Source: CBDCHC01 sp965277055
GTDB taxonomy: Bacteria; Pseudomonadota; Gammaproteobacteria; PS1; Pseudothioglobaceae
Direction: 5' to 3'
Assembly: GCA_965277055.1 (NCBI GenBank)
Contig: OZ255703.1
Span: forward strand, 310,001 to 374,000
Length of the DNA stretch: 64,000 nt
Below are positions 1 through 8,610 of the stretch, one piece after another (within the stretch, counting starts at the first letter, position 1; each line of letters begins with the position of its first letter). The translations under genes were made by a program, and so were the position numbers. Under the pieces are notes generated by a model. The model saw nothing but the letters and a program-made list of their open reading frames with translations, made no database searches and was not told where the DNA came from.

Positions 1-186
1 ACCTCACTCGCTCTTGTAATTCCAGAGCAACACCCCTACCACCTTGCCATTATCACTGCAAATGCTTCGCCATATGGTACACCTGCACCACATAGAGATG
101 GAACACGCTCGGTATATATTCAAGACCCAGATGGTAATAATATAGAAATGCTTGAACTACCACCTACTGATGAAGCGAACACCTAA
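1..186 (+). CDS. VOC/glyoxalase-fold protein, C-terminal fragment
   Basis: Frame 1 is open from the window edge to TAA and encodes 61 residues. The stretch YIQDPDGNNIEMLEL matches the C-terminal strand of vicinal-oxygen-chelate (glyoxalase/bleomycin-resistance) proteins, where a DPDGN turn precedes a metal-ligand Glu. The N-terminal half lies outside the window, so substrate and exact subfamily cannot be told. The next gene starts 17 bp before this stop, which suggests translational coupling. Confidence 0.6.
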   Translation, partial: TSLALVIPEQHPYHLAIITANASPYGTPAPHRDGTRSVYIQDPDGNNIEMLELPPTDEANT

Positions 187-760
187 AATATTTATGACAA
201 CAGGCGTAATTGTATTATTAATTGCTATTTTTGCTGGACCAATTATGAGTAATGTAGAGACTCCTCACTATAACGTAATATCAAGTGATAACAACATAGA
301 AATTAGAGAATATGACTCGCTCATTATGGCAACAGTATTACAAGATGCACAGCGAAAAGAGGCAATCTCTGGCGGGTTTTCGTTGCTAGCGGACTATATT
401 TTTGGCAATACGCAAACTGGGGATTCTATCTCTATGACTGCTCCTGTATTGCAACACGCCCAAGGGGATGAACAGTGGGAGATTTCATTTATTATGCCCA
501 GTGAATACTCAATAGAGTCACTACCTAAGCCTAATAATTCAGAGGTAATAATACAGTCAGTAGAGAAAACCCAATTTATCGTACTCGAGTATTCTGGCAG
601 TACTGGTGATGATAATGTAGCCAAACACCAACAACTGCTTGATGAATATATTCTAGAACAAAATATTGCGGTGATTCCCAGAGTCTATCATGCCTTTTAT
701 AATCCACCGTGGACTCTGCCTATGATGCGTCGTAATGAAGTGATGTATGAGCTACAATAA
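170..760 (+). CDS. SOUL-family heme-binding protein, membrane-anchored
   Basis: This 196-residue protein matches the SOUL/HBP heme-binding family. Visible family signatures are IEIREYDSLIMATV near residues 43-56, the SMTAPV motif in the middle, the FIMPSEY strand and the C-terminal YNPPWTLPMMRRNEVMYEL block. Residues about 12-27 are a hydrophobic segment acting as signal anchor or uncleaved signal, so the domain is probably periplasmic. I prefer the ATG at 170 over a TTG six codons upstream because MKRTPK gives a normal positively charged signal N-terminus. It overlaps the upstream VOC gene by 17 bp. Bacterial SOUL proteins bind tetrapyrroles but their physiological role is poorly defined. 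Confidence 0.85.
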   Translation: MKRTPKIFMTTGVIVLLIAIFAGPIMSNVETPHYNVISSDNNIEIREYDSLIMATVLQDAQRKEAISGGFSLLADYIFGNTQTGDSISMTAPVLQHAQGDEQWEISFIMPSEYSIESLPKPNNSEVIIQSVEKTQFIVLEYSGSTGDDNVAKHQQLLDEYILEQNIAVIPRVYHAFYNPPWTLPMMRRNEVMYELQ

Positions 761-765
761 ATGCA

Positions 766-1524
766 TTACTTCACTAATAGCTTAATCATAGGGAGTAATA
801 ACCGATAATTAAGCGTACCCATTGCTTTAAAGAGCACGGTCATTCGTTTGGGAAAGTGGAGTTCAAAACGCTTTGAGCGTAGCCCCTTAGCAATGGTTTT
901 AGCTGCTACTTCTGGTGAGATAATAAACGGCATATCAAATTCATTTTTATCAGTGAGCGGTGTCTCAACAAACCCTGGACTAATAAGCTTAATATCAATG
1001 TGTTTTGGTGCTTCGTTATATAGACTTTCCATATAATTTATAACCGCAGCTTTAGTAGCGCTATAGGGCTGCCCCACTGGTAAACCAAAATACCCAGCAA
1101 TACTTCCACAGACTGCAATTTGCCCACTAGACTGCCCCTGAAATAAAGTAAGTGCTGCCTTGGTGGTGTAGAATACTCCTTTAAGATTAACATCTACCAG
1201 CGTACTAGCAAAGTCTAAGTCCATCTTGGCTATTGGGGCAGGTTCATATAAGGCAGACATTAGGATTACCCGATCTACTTGGGATATCTGAGTTGCGACC
1301 TTGGTAAACGCCTGTGTTACTTCGGTAGCGTGCATAATATCTAGTGGTATGACTTGCGTGGGGTGGGTGAGCTGTGAGGCAAGCGAGTGAAGTGCATCTT
1401 CAGTACGGGCAGAGAGAATAAGTGATGCACCCAAACTATCTAAGTGGATCGCAAGTTCACGCCCGATACCACTACTCGCGCCAATAATCCAAATCGTTTC
1501 ACCAGTAAAGGAGGGTTTGCTCAT
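766..1524 (-). CDS. Short-chain dehydrogenase/reductase (SDR)
   Basis: A classical SDR of 252 residues. The Rossmann cofactor motif GASSGIG is at residues 15-21, the catalytic Ser at 141 (CGSIAG), and the YxxxK pair at Tyr154/Lys158 (PYSATK), followed by PGFVETPL. The usual NNAG motif is replaced by MSALYEP around residues 89-95, which is atypical. It is the last gene of a seven-gene operon, 2 bp after the DUF3833 gene. Similar SDRs accompany the FAD-oxidase/DUF1365/Cfa cluster in vibrios and relatives. The substrate is unknown; a modified fatty acyl or lipid intermediate is a reasonable inference from context. Confidence 0.88.
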   Translation of the reverse strand: MSKPSFTGETIWIIGASSGIGRELAIHLDSLGASLILSARTEDALHSLASQLTHPTQVIPLDIMHATEVTQAFTKVATQISQVDRVILMSALYEPAPIAKMDLDFASTLVDVNLKGVFYTTKAALTLFQGQSSGQIAVCGSIAGYFGLPVGQPYSATKAAVINYMESLYNEAPKHIDIKLISPGFVETPLTDKNEFDMPFIISPEVAAKTIAKGLRSKRFELHFPKRMTVLFKAMGTLNYRLLLPMIKLLVK

Positions 1525-1526
1525 AT

Positions 1527-2060
1527 TTATTGCTTTTGCATAAATAGAGTAAGCTCGGCAACAGTAAAGCCAAACTTTTTAAAATATGAACGATTAAGCC
1601 ATACATTATCATTAATTGCCCACATCCAGTCATCAAATTTAAGTCTATAAGTGGTATCCCCTACTGGCACATCCATAGTATAGACCCAATTCACCGCTGA
1701 TCCTTCTTGGGCACCTGTAGCAGTGCCAATGATATCTTCTGCCGTACCTGTGTATGAACCATCTGGATGCTTGGTAATAATCCAGGTGCGGTATTGCTCC
1801 TTACCCGTATCGTAGACAAATTTTTCTTTCAACGTGCCAGTATTCCCTTCCCAAGTACCGACCATATCAACCTCAAAGCGAATATTCATGCGCTTACGAT
1901 AATCTTGAATCATACCCCAAGCTTTAATCTCGCCATTAAAAAATTCCTGAATATCTGCAGTAGGTGAAGTTTCTTTATAATAATCAAGGTGGTGTCCGCA
2001 ACTAGATAACAGCATAATTGTTCCTAAAAGTAAAAAAATTCTGGTGATTGTATCTCTCAT
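1527..2060 (-). CDS. DUF3833 family lipoprotein
   Basis: A 177-residue protein matching DUF3833. The N-terminus MRDTITRIFLLLGTIMLL leads to a lipobox LSSC with the acylated Cys at residue 21, so it is probably an outer- or inner-membrane lipoprotein. The family block FFNGEIKAWGMIQDYRKR and the later FDDWMWAINDNV region are visible. The start is set by an ATGA overlap with the stop of the upstream MFS gene (ATG at 2060, TGA 2059-2057), a translational-coupling arrangement; a further start five codons upstream is less likely. DUF3833 proteins co-occur with Cfa/DUF1365 lipid-modification clusters. The biochemical role is unknown. Confidence 0.82.
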   Translation of the reverse strand: MRDTITRIFLLLGTIMLLSSCGHHLDYYKETSPTADIQEFFNGEIKAWGMIQDYRKRMNIRFEVDMVGTWEGNTGTLKEKFVYDTGKEQYRTWIITKHPDGSYTGTAEDIIGTATGAQEGSAVNWVYTMDVPVGDTTYRLKFDDWMWAINDNVWLNRSYFKKFGFTVAELTLFMQKQ

Positions 2061-3316
2061 AATAGTTTTTTCCAAATAATAATCATTGCCACAATACTAA
2101 TCATACTTGGTATGATAGCGTAGGTCATACTCAGTCCCCATAGGGCTGCTAGAGTATTCTGCCCATCTGGGGTAAAGCCAATAGTCCCTAAGTACCATAG
2201 GCTTAGGCTACTCGCAAGTGCAAGTGCAAATTTTGTACATAGTGCTAATATACCAAAATACAGTGTAGCGTTCGTTTCTTGGTGATGTGCTAAACGCTGT
2301 GCCAAAATAGCAGGAGGAAGTAATAGCTGTGCTCCAAATGCCACCCCTGAAATGAAACAAATCAGCAAGTATGCTACCATGTCTCCAGCAGATAAGACAC
2401 TTGCCCAAATAAAACTAGCTACTGCGATACCCATAGATATAAGCCATGTTTGATAATAACTCAAATGCTTTGCTACTGTTCTCCATAGTAAGATACCTAG
2501 CATTCCTGAGGCAAAATATACTAATAAAAAAACACCAGTATATTCCTCTAGTTGCAACAAATCACGGATAAAAAATAATACTACTACTGCAGGAATACTA
2601 GAAGCCAACATACTTAAAAAAAAGCTGAGAAAAAACACTCGCTCTTTAACGAGTACTCCAGTACTTGTGAACAAACTAAACCCTGTTTGAGTTTGGGTGA
2701 GTTGGTCAATATATTGGTGTGTACGATACCACCATAGGAGTAATATAGTCCCCATGGCAAGCGTGCAAACCATCACCACGCTCAAATAGAAAAAACTATG
2801 AGTTTTAGAAAGCGAAAATTGAAATATTGTAGGTAAGATAGTAGCACTCATCAGCCCCACAATGCCTAATGTTTCTCGCACTCCAACAATAGTGGTCATT
2901 TTTCCTGAATTATTACCCCATAATCCGCCTAAGGTATTGACATTAATACTTAGAATGCTATAGCCAAGTGTGCCCGTAAACACCAATAGGGCAAACGAAT
3001 AAATACTGGGCTCGTGTGGCGTAAATAACAAATAAAAACTCACGCCAAATAGTACACTACCACAAAAAAGTATCCACACCCTAAACTGACGATACGTATC
3101 ACTCAACAACCCAATCATCGGATCTAATACTGCATCTAATATTCGCAATATCAGCAATGCACTCCCTAAATTCACCAGTGATACACCAAACTCAGTAGCA
3201 TAAAAATCTGGAGCATAAATATACAAGGGTAAGCCTGCAAATGCGAGTGCCATCGCAATAATGCCATACGCTCCTAGAGTAAGCGGTGTAGGAGTAGCGA
3301 GAGTAGAAGATGCCAT
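2057..3316 (-). CDS. MFS transporter, GPH/MelB-like
   Basis: A 419-residue integral membrane protein with about 12 hydrophobic segments. The loop between helices 2 and 3 (LDPMIGLLSDTYR) resembles the D-P-x-x-G-x-x-S-D pattern of the glycoside-pentoside-hexuronide (MFS_2) branch. It sits between the chalcone-isomerase-like gene (3-bp gap) and DUF3833 (4-bp overlap), so it is co-translated with the lipid cluster. MFS members of this cluster type could move lipids or lipid precursors rather than sugars; that is inference. No sugar-metabolism genes are nearby. Confidence 0.85.
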   Translation of the reverse strand: MASSTLATPTPLTLGAYGIIAMALAFAGLPLYIYAPDFYATEFGVSLVNLGSALLILRILDAVLDPMIGLLSDTYRQFRVWILFCGSVLFGVSFYLLFTPHEPSIYSFALLVFTGTLGYSILSINVNTLGGLWGNNSGKMTTIVGVRETLGIVGLMSATILPTIFQFSLSKTHSFFYLSVVMVCTLAMGTILLLWWYRTHQYIDQLTQTQTGFSLFTSTGVLVKERVFFLSFFLSMLASSIPAVVVLFFIRDLLQLEEYTGVFLLVYFASGMLGILLWRTVAKHLSYYQTWLISMGIAVASFIWASVLSAGDMVAYLLICFISGVAFGAQLLLPPAILAQRLAHHQETNATLYFGILALCTKFALALASSLSLWYLGTIGFTPDGQNTLAALWGLSMTYAIIPSMISIVAMIIIWKKLL

Positions 3317-3319
3317 ATG

Positions 3320-3805
3320 CTACTCACCTAATAATTGTAAGCGCAGACGTGGTTTGGAAGTGTTCTCAGACAACCAAATACCAAAAAACCAAGGGACAAA
3401 TGTAGCATCTGTAATTGTACCAATAGGCACATCATTATGATAAAACCGAGTTATTTTATCTGCATCCACTTCTGCACGGAGTGTATCGCCCTCAACTACA
3501 TCAGGGATGAACTCTGCAAGTTTTGTTCTCCAAGACTCTAATAACTGGTTATTAGTAAGCCCCAAATTAGTGATTTCATCAATAGATGAAGTAACTATAT
3601 CACTTGCCTTAATATCTCTTAAATAGGTGAGTGAAAGGGAAAATGGCGCATCAAAAGAAAAATTGCCTGTAGGTGAATATAAGGCAATATCATATACATC
3701 AAAAAATAAAACACTGAGTCTGCCTTGTCCGACTTGCTTATCATACTCTACTGCTTGACTTATAGAAGTCATACATAAACATAAGAGGCAAAGCAGATAT
3801 TTCAT
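3320..3805 (-). CDS. Chalcone-isomerase-like secreted protein
   Basis: A 161-residue protein with a cleavable-looking signal peptide (about residues 1-18, ending SQA-VEY) followed by a chalcone-isomerase-like fold. The motifs VGQGRLSVLFFDVYDIALY and FVPWFFGIWLSE are typical of bacterial periplasmic CHI-like proteins, which share the fold of plant fatty-acid-binding CHI homologues. Bacterial members are not expected to isomerise chalcones; fatty-acid binding is the better guess. It lies 9 bp downstream of the Cfa-like gene and 3 bp upstream of the MFS gene within the operon. Confidence 0.8.
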   Translation of the reverse strand: MKYLLCLLCLCMTSISQAVEYDKQVGQGRLSVLFFDVYDIALYSPTGNFSFDAPFSLSLTYLRDIKASDIVTSSIDEITNLGLTNNQLLESWRTKLAEFIPDVVEGDTLRAEVDADKITRFYHNDVPIGTITDATFVPWFFGIWLSENTSKPRLRLQLLGE

Positions 3806-3814
3806 GAGCTAGTA

Positions 3815-4987
3815 TTAGGCATGGGATAGCTCAACTTGTGCGACATTAGTTCGCCCCACATGAAAACTAGCAATACAGGCAGACAGATAAAACCGCCAAA
3901 CATTAATAAACTTATCATCAAATCCCAGTTGTTTGATTTGCTCTAAAGTCGCTTCGAAATTAGCACTCCAATCTCTGAGTGTTTGCTCGTAGTCTTTACC
4001 AAACATAAAGACTTCTTCGACCTTTAACCCTGCCTTGTGTGCTTCCTGATAAAAGCGAGTGATGCTTGGTAGCATACCCCCAGGGAAAATAAAACTGCGA
4101 ATCATATCCCCAGTTTTTCGGTAGCGAGTAAAATATTTATCTTCTATCGTAATAGTTTGAATCACTGCCTTACCTTTTTGCTTTAATAGAGATTTTATTT
4201 TATTAAAAAAAGTACCCCAATATTTTTCGCCCACTGCTTCAAACATTTCTATAGATACTAGATAATCGTATCTAGTGGTTTGTAAGCGATAATCCTCAAG
4301 CGCAATATTTGCCTTATTATTTAACCTATGAGTTGCGTAATCAAATTGTTGCTGTGAGATAGTAATCCCCTTAATATCAGCATCCATTTTAGTAAGTGCA
4401 CGCTCAGCAAATCCACCCCAACCACAGCCTACCTCTATTAATGAACCAGAGTGACCCTCGAGGCACTCTACAATACGGTCATATTTATTATGTTGGGCTT
4501 GTTCTAAGCCAGAAGTATGCTCAGGGGTTTCTCCGTAAATCCCTGAAGAATAGGTCATGGATTTATCAAGCCAGAGTTTGTAAAAAGCATTACCTAAATC
4601 ATAGTGTGCACTGATATTGCGTTTACTACCTTTAAGAGAGTTACCATTGAAAAAATATAATATTTGAGCAATAAAACTATTAAACGCATTGCTATAAATA
4701 TAATTATTTAGTACTTCTTCATTTTTTAGCCCAATTATCAAAAAGTTAGTGAGATTATCTGTGCTAAAATCCCCATCTCTATAGCTTTCAGTGAGTCCAA
4801 TATCCCCTTTGGCTGCGAGATTAGTAATCACCCTGAAATCATGAATTTCAAAAGTTGCACTAATATTATCAGTTTCATTGCCAAAAGAATATGAGCGTCC
4901 ATCAGGCAACGTAATATGAAACATTCCATAATTAATACCTGCAAAGGTAGATAAAAAAGAATTAATTATTTTTTGTTGTCCGAGCAT
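3815..4987 (-). CDS. cfa: Cyclopropane-fatty-acyl-phospholipid synthase family methyltransferase
   Basis: A 390-residue SAM-dependent methyltransferase. The family hallmark HYDLGNAFYKLWLD is at residues 128-141, the SAM-binding VGCGWGG at 186-192 and the C-terminal FHVGRTNVAQVEL block near the end. The enzyme class transfers a methylene or methyl from SAM to the double bond of unsaturated phospholipid acyl chains at the membrane. Next to a DUF1365 protein and an FAD oxidoreductase, it may belong to a variant branch making methylated or furan-type fatty acids rather than plain cyclopropanes. That is an inference from context, not from residues. Confidence 0.92.
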   Translation of the reverse strand: MLGQQKIINSFLSTFAGINYGMFHITLPDGRSYSFGNETDNISATFEIHDFRVITNLAAKGDIGLTESYRDGDFSTDNLTNFLIIGLKNEEVLNNYIYSNAFNSFIAQILYFFNGNSLKGSKRNISAHYDLGNAFYKLWLDKSMTYSSGIYGETPEHTSGLEQAQHNKYDRIVECLEGHSGSLIEVGCGWGGFAERALTKMDADIKGITISQQQFDYATHRLNNKANIALEDYRLQTTRYDYLVSIEMFEAVGEKYWGTFFNKIKSLLKQKGKAVIQTITIEDKYFTRYRKTGDMIRSFIFPGGMLPSITRFYQEAHKAGLKVEEVFMFGKDYEQTLRDWSANFEATLEQIKQLGFDDKFINVWRFYLSACIASFHVGRTNVAQVELSHA

Positions 4988-4996
4988 AATTCATAG

Positions 4997-5773
4997 TTAA
5001 TGAGTGTGAGAAATATTGGGTTGGTGTTGCGTAGGTTTAGTGCGGTAGCGTATTTTTTTAAGTTTTAGTTTTATCGCCTGCATATAAATTAGTAATATTG
5101 CCTTAATAGTTACTAGAGGATACCGCCAAAATACTCCTCTAAGTGCAGATTTTGTCATAGGTTTTAAGGTACCAATTAAAGAAGTAACTAATATTTTTTT
5201 CTTCTCTTGATTATACGCATTAATACATATTTGCAAGTTCTGATTCTCTAAGTGAAACTTAAATTGATACTGTCCAGAACGTTCTAAAAACGGTGAAACA
5301 TGAAATACCTTTTCAGCATGTACCCACATGTCTGAGGCAATATAACTGTGCCCCTGAGGTGGCAGACAAATATAGTTATGCTTTTCACCAAAGGTATTAC
5401 ACACCTCACACACGACCATGCTAAGCTGATTATTTGAGTGAATACAGAGCCAAAAACTTACAGGGTTAAACACATATCCTAAAATACGTGGCATACTCAC
5501 CAGCATGACTTCATGCTCCAACGGGTCTAACCCTTGCTGAATCAACAAAGTATCAATCCATTCTTTGGTGGAATTATTAAGTGTATTATGATCTTGTTCG
5601 TAAAAACTCATCAGCCCAAAGCGGTTAATCTTGAGCACTTTAGCAACTGTAGTATGAAGCTCAGAGAGGATAATACCAAGGTTATAAATCTGATACGAAA
5701 ATGTATTTTCTTTTGGCTGCAAGCGCTTATGCATCACTTTAGCTTGGAAAATTTTAGAACGCACTACTTCCAT
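4997..5773 (-). CDS. DUF1365 family protein
   Basis: A 258-residue DUF1365 protein. The recognisable family blocks are KVMHKRLQPKENTFSYQIYN near the start, PRILGYVFNPVSFWLC in the middle, and the EVCNTFGEKHNY segment. The family is almost always adjacent to a Cfa-type methyltransferase and an FAD amine-oxidase-like enzyme, as here. No enzymatic activity has been firmly assigned to my knowledge. The start codon overlaps the FAD gene by 10 bp, so the two are translationally coupled. No transmembrane segment is obvious apart from one moderately hydrophobic stretch near residues 215-230. Confidence 0.85.
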   Translation of the reverse strand: MEVVRSKIFQAKVMHKRLQPKENTFSYQIYNLGIILSELHTTVAKVLKINRFGLMSFYEQDHNTLNNSTKEWIDTLLIQQGLDPLEHEVMLVSMPRILGYVFNPVSFWLCIHSNNQLSMVVCEVCNTFGEKHNYICLPPQGHSYIASDMWVHAEKVFHVSPFLERSGQYQFKFHLENQNLQICINAYNQEKKKILVTSLIGTLKPMTKSALRGVFWRYPLVTIKAILLIYMQAIKLKLKKIRYRTKPTQHQPNISHTH

Positions 5774-7014
5774 GAAGCACCTAACATATTAGCTACAACT
5801 ACAGCGCTACTCAAACCGTCTTCATGAAAGCCATAGCGTTGCCAAGCTCCAGTAAAGTATGTGTTGTTCACCCCTTGTAATGTTTGCATGCGTTCTTGAG
5901 CACTAATAGCCGCCTCATTAAATACGGGATGATACAACATCGTTTCATCATAAATGCACTCTTTTTTTGGGCGTTTGGTAGGGTTTAGTGTCACCAAAAT
6001 AGGTGTTTTGGTAGGCAATGGTTGTAGATTATTCATCCAATAGGTGAGACTCACTTCACCATCATTACTTTCCCCTTCGGTATATTTATAAACCCAACTT
6101 GACCATGTGCCTTTTGAGTGTTGCATATAACTGGTATCTGTATGCAAAATTACGGTATTGGGCTGGTATGCTACCGCACCTATGAGTTCTTGCTCGGGTA
6201 AAGACGGTGCGTCAAGTAGTTCAAGTACCTCATTAGAGTGGCAGGCAAATATTACTTTATCATATGTTCTAGTCTCACCAAGGGCAGTGATGCGCACCTC
6301 ATCACCAGTTCGCTCTACTCGTTCTACTGGGGTATGTAGTAATATTTCACCAGATAAGCTATCTGCTATGCGCTGAACATAATGCTTACTTCCCCCAGTG
6401 ACCGTGTACCACTGTGGCTGATCATCCACCGTTAAAAGCCCATGATTTTCAAAAAAGGTAATAAATGTCCGTGCTGGGAAATCAAGCATTTTGCTCGTAG
6501 GTGTGCTCCAAATAGACCCACCCATCGCCAAAATATAATACTCTGTAAACCACTGACTTAACCCGAGTTCTGCAATGCATTCTCCCATAGTCAAATTAGT
6601 ATCACGATAAGAGAGTGCATATTTGTTAAACTTCATAATGTCTCGCACCATACGCCAAAATTTTGGGCGAATAATGTTACGCTTATCGGCAAGCATAGAT
6701 TTCAAGTTATGCGTACCATATTCTAAATACCCATCATTAATAGATACACCAAATGACATGCTTGATGGTGTAGTATCAATATTTAGCTCAGTAAATAATC
6801 TTGTCAAATTAGGATAATTTTTATGATTATAAACAATAAACCCGGTATCTACACTTACAGGAGCATTATCCACCACTATATCTTTGGTACGACTATGCCC
6901 GCCCAGATAGTTATTTTTTTCATATAGAGTGATATTATGGAGTGTATCAAGGAGATATGCACTTCCCAACCCTGAAATTCCACTGCCAATAATAGCGATA
7001 TTTAACCTCTTCAT
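5764..7014 (-). CDS. FAD-dependent oxidoreductase, amine-oxidase fold
   Basis: A 416-residue flavoprotein. The dinucleotide-binding motif GSGISG is at residues 10-15, followed by YEKNNYLGGHSR, the typical second FAD ribose-binding region. The C-terminal TYFTGAWQRYGFHEDGLSSAV forms the second FAD motif and matches the NAD(P)-binding/flavin-containing amine oxidoreductase family found next to DUF1365 and Cfa genes. It is the first gene of the seven-gene operon. The likely role is oxidation or desaturation of a lipid intermediate; the name amine oxidase refers only to the fold. The intergenic region upstream carries a run of seven G and no convincing promoter. Confidence 0.88.
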   Translation of the reverse strand: MKRLNIAIIGSGISGLGSAYLLDTLHNITLYEKNNYLGGHSRTKDIVVDNAPVSVDTGFIVYNHKNYPNLTRLFTELNIDTTPSSMSFGVSINDGYLEYGTHNLKSMLADKRNIIRPKFWRMVRDIMKFNKYALSYRDTNLTMGECIAELGLSQWFTEYYILAMGGSIWSTPTSKMLDFPARTFITFFENHGLLTVDDQPQWYTVTGGSKHYVQRIADSLSGEILLHTPVERVERTGDEVRITALGETRTYDKVIFACHSNEVLELLDAPSLPEQELIGAVAYQPNTVILHTDTSYMQHSKGTWSSWVYKYTEGESNDGEVSLTYWMNNLQPLPTKTPILVTLNPTKRPKKECIYDETMLYHPVFNEAAISAQERMQTLQGVNNTYFTGAWQRYGFHEDGLSSAVVVANMLGASWK

Positions 7015-7063
7015 AGGTAGTAAATTTTAGCAGAGGAGTAATCTCGGGGGGGTAGGAGGTGGA

Positions 7064-7867
7064 TTATTTTTTATCTGTGATTGAAAATAGGGAGTGTATG
7101 ATAAAGATCACAAAAAATAATACTGCATTCATTGCTACAATCATCGGCCCTGTAGGGGTATCCCAAACAAATGAAGCATATACTCCCAAAATCATAGCTA
7201 CAATTGATAAGCCAATACCAATACCCATCATTTGTAAGGGTGAACGGCTTAATAACCGAGCACTAGAGGTAGGAATAATTAATAATGCACCAATCAATAA
7301 TGCCCCAACGAGCTCTACCGACATCGCAACCAAGATTGCAAGTAGTATAGCAAATCCGAGTTGCAAGCCCATCACAGGTACGCCCTCTACTTTGGCTATA
7401 GAGGGGTTAATAACCATGAGTACAAGTTGTTGCCAAAAAATTTTCATACCTACAACAACAACAATCAGCAAAGCGTAAATACGATAAATATCCTCTAAGG
7501 AAATTGCCAAAATATCACCAAATAAATAACTATGTAAATCTACCATGGTCCCAAAAAGGCTAAGACTAATCACTCCGAGTGCTAAAAAGGTATATGCCAA
7601 TACTCCTAAAATAGTATCAAATGCTAATGCCTTTTGCTGTCCAAGGGCGAATAATAATAGGGCAAATACGATACTCACTGCAATCACCACGCTAGCCATA
7701 TCAATATGCAATAATAATCCTAATGCCACACCGAATAAGGTACTATGTGCAAGAGAATCACTAAAGTATGCCATATTATTCCATACCACAAAACAGCCCA
7801 TAATGCTTGCGAGTATGGCTATCCCCACTCCTGCAATAGTGATGAGTAATAAAATATCAAACATCAT
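7064..7867 (-). CDS. znuB: Zinc ABC transporter permease ZnuB
   Basis: A 267-residue ABC-3 family permease with about eight hydrophobic segments. The stretch FVVWNNMAYFSDSLAHSTLFGVALG is the conserved N-terminal region of ZnuB/MntB permeases, and ELVGALLIGALLIIPTSSARL is the family's later signature. It transports Zn2+ across the inner membrane together with ZnuC (ATPase) and ZnuA (binding protein). Its start overlaps the end of znuC by 11 bp, so the two are co-translated. It is the last gene of the minus-strand znuCB pair. Confidence 0.92.
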   Translation of the reverse strand: MMFDILLLITIAGVGIAILASIMGCFVVWNNMAYFSDSLAHSTLFGVALGLLLHIDMASVVIAVSIVFALLLFALGQQKALAFDTILGVLAYTFLALGVISLSLFGTMVDLHSYLFGDILAISLEDIYRIYALLIVVVVGMKIFWQQLVLMVINPSIAKVEGVPVMGLQLGFAILLAILVAMSVELVGALLIGALLIIPTSSARLLSRSPLQMMGIGIGLSIVAMILGVYASFVWDTPTGPMIVAMNAVLFFVIFIIHSLFSITDKK

Positions 7868-8609
7868 GCTTACATTCCTTAGGGTGTACGTGCTCTTGAT
7901 GTTCGTAAATGCCTAATATGCCCTGAGATTGCTCCCCAAATAGCCGCGTAAATGCTGGGTCCTTAATCACCGTACTCGGAGTACCTGAGCAACACAGATG
8001 ACTATCCAAACAAATCACTTGCTGGGTATTTGCCATGACAATATGTAAATCATGTGACACCATAATGACAGAAATATCATAGTGTTGTTTTAAACGCTCT
8101 ATGAGTGCATAAAAATCAATTTGTCCTCTCATATCTAAGCTTTTAGCTGCTTCATCAAAAATCAATATATCCGGCATATCTATAAGACTTCTTGCGACCA
8201 GTAAGCGCTGTAATTGCCCGCCAGAAAGAGTACTTAGTTGTGAGCGCAACACATGAGTAATTTCTGTCTGGTGCGCCACATCTGCTAATCTACCAGCAGA
8301 AATACGCTTATGTAACTGTAGAAAATCACCTGCAGTAATAGGTAGAGTTTGGGCTACATTAAACTGCTGAGGTACATAGCCCATAGTGAGCTCAGAATCA
8401 ACTGTAATAGTCCCACTATTGGGGGTCATTAAGCCCATAATACACTTGAGCAATGTGGTTTTCCCAGCACCATTAGGACCTACAATAGTGATATGCTCAC
8501 CGTAATTGACATCAAAGCTAATATCGTGTAATATCTTTTGGTTGTTTCTGGTTACAGAAACATTATTAATTTGTATCAATTTTTTAAGAGTCACGTTTTT
8601 AGGAGTCAC
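7857..8609 (-). CDS. znuC: Zinc ABC transporter ATP-binding protein ZnuC
   Basis: An ABC ATPase of up to 250 residues. Walker A (GPNGAGKT) is at residues 44-51, the signature LSGGQ at 128-132 and Walker B (ILIFDEA) at 148-154. Adjacent znuB and divergent znuA identify it as ZnuC. The C-terminal HQEHVHPKECKHD is His-rich, as in other ZnuC proteins, perhaps sensing zinc. The start is uncertain: a GTG at 8609 lies only 1 bp from the znuA ATG, with no clear ribosome site; a GTG at 8594 or TTG at 8579 would also be in frame and leave room for a promoter. Confidence 0.9.
   Translation of the reverse strand: MTPKNVTLKKLIQINNVSVTRNNQKILHDISFDVNYGEHITIVGPNGAGKTTLLKCIMGLMTPNSGTITVDSELTMGYVPQQFNVAQTLPITAGDFLQLHKRISAGRLADVAHQTEITHVLRSQLSTLSGGQLQRLLVARSLIDMPDILIFDEAAKSLDMRGQIDFYALIERLKQHYDISVIMVSHDLHIVMANTQQVICLDSHLCCSGTPSTVIKDPAFTRLFGEQSQGILGIYEHQEHVHPKECKHDV
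8544..8561. promoter_or_regulatory. Perfect inverted repeat near znuA/znuC starts, possible operator
   Basis: GTTTCTG and CAGAAAC form a perfect 7-bp inverted repeat with a 4-bp spacer (GTTA). It overlaps a GTTACA hexamer (8551-8556) that is 17 bp from TATCAA (8574-8579), a weak candidate promoter for znuA. A zinc-responsive repressor (Zur) would be expected to act here. However, the sequence does not resemble the enterobacterial Zur box I know, and it may simply be znuC coding sequence if znuC starts upstream. Confidence 0.3.
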
Positions 8610-8610
8610 A

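Noticed and set aside
152..169. TTG start for the SOUL protein
   Set aside because: The ATG at 170 gives a normal signal N-terminus; the TTG adds six residues without support.
7046..7052. Run of seven G upstream of the FAD oxidoreductase gene as a phase-variable promoter element
   Set aside because: A run this short is weak evidence, and no -35/-10 pair is positioned around it.
8506..8610. Longer znuA reading frame starting upstream in znuC
   Set aside because: The ATG at 8611 has AGGAG at the right distance and starts the signal peptide; the extension would overlap znuC antisense.
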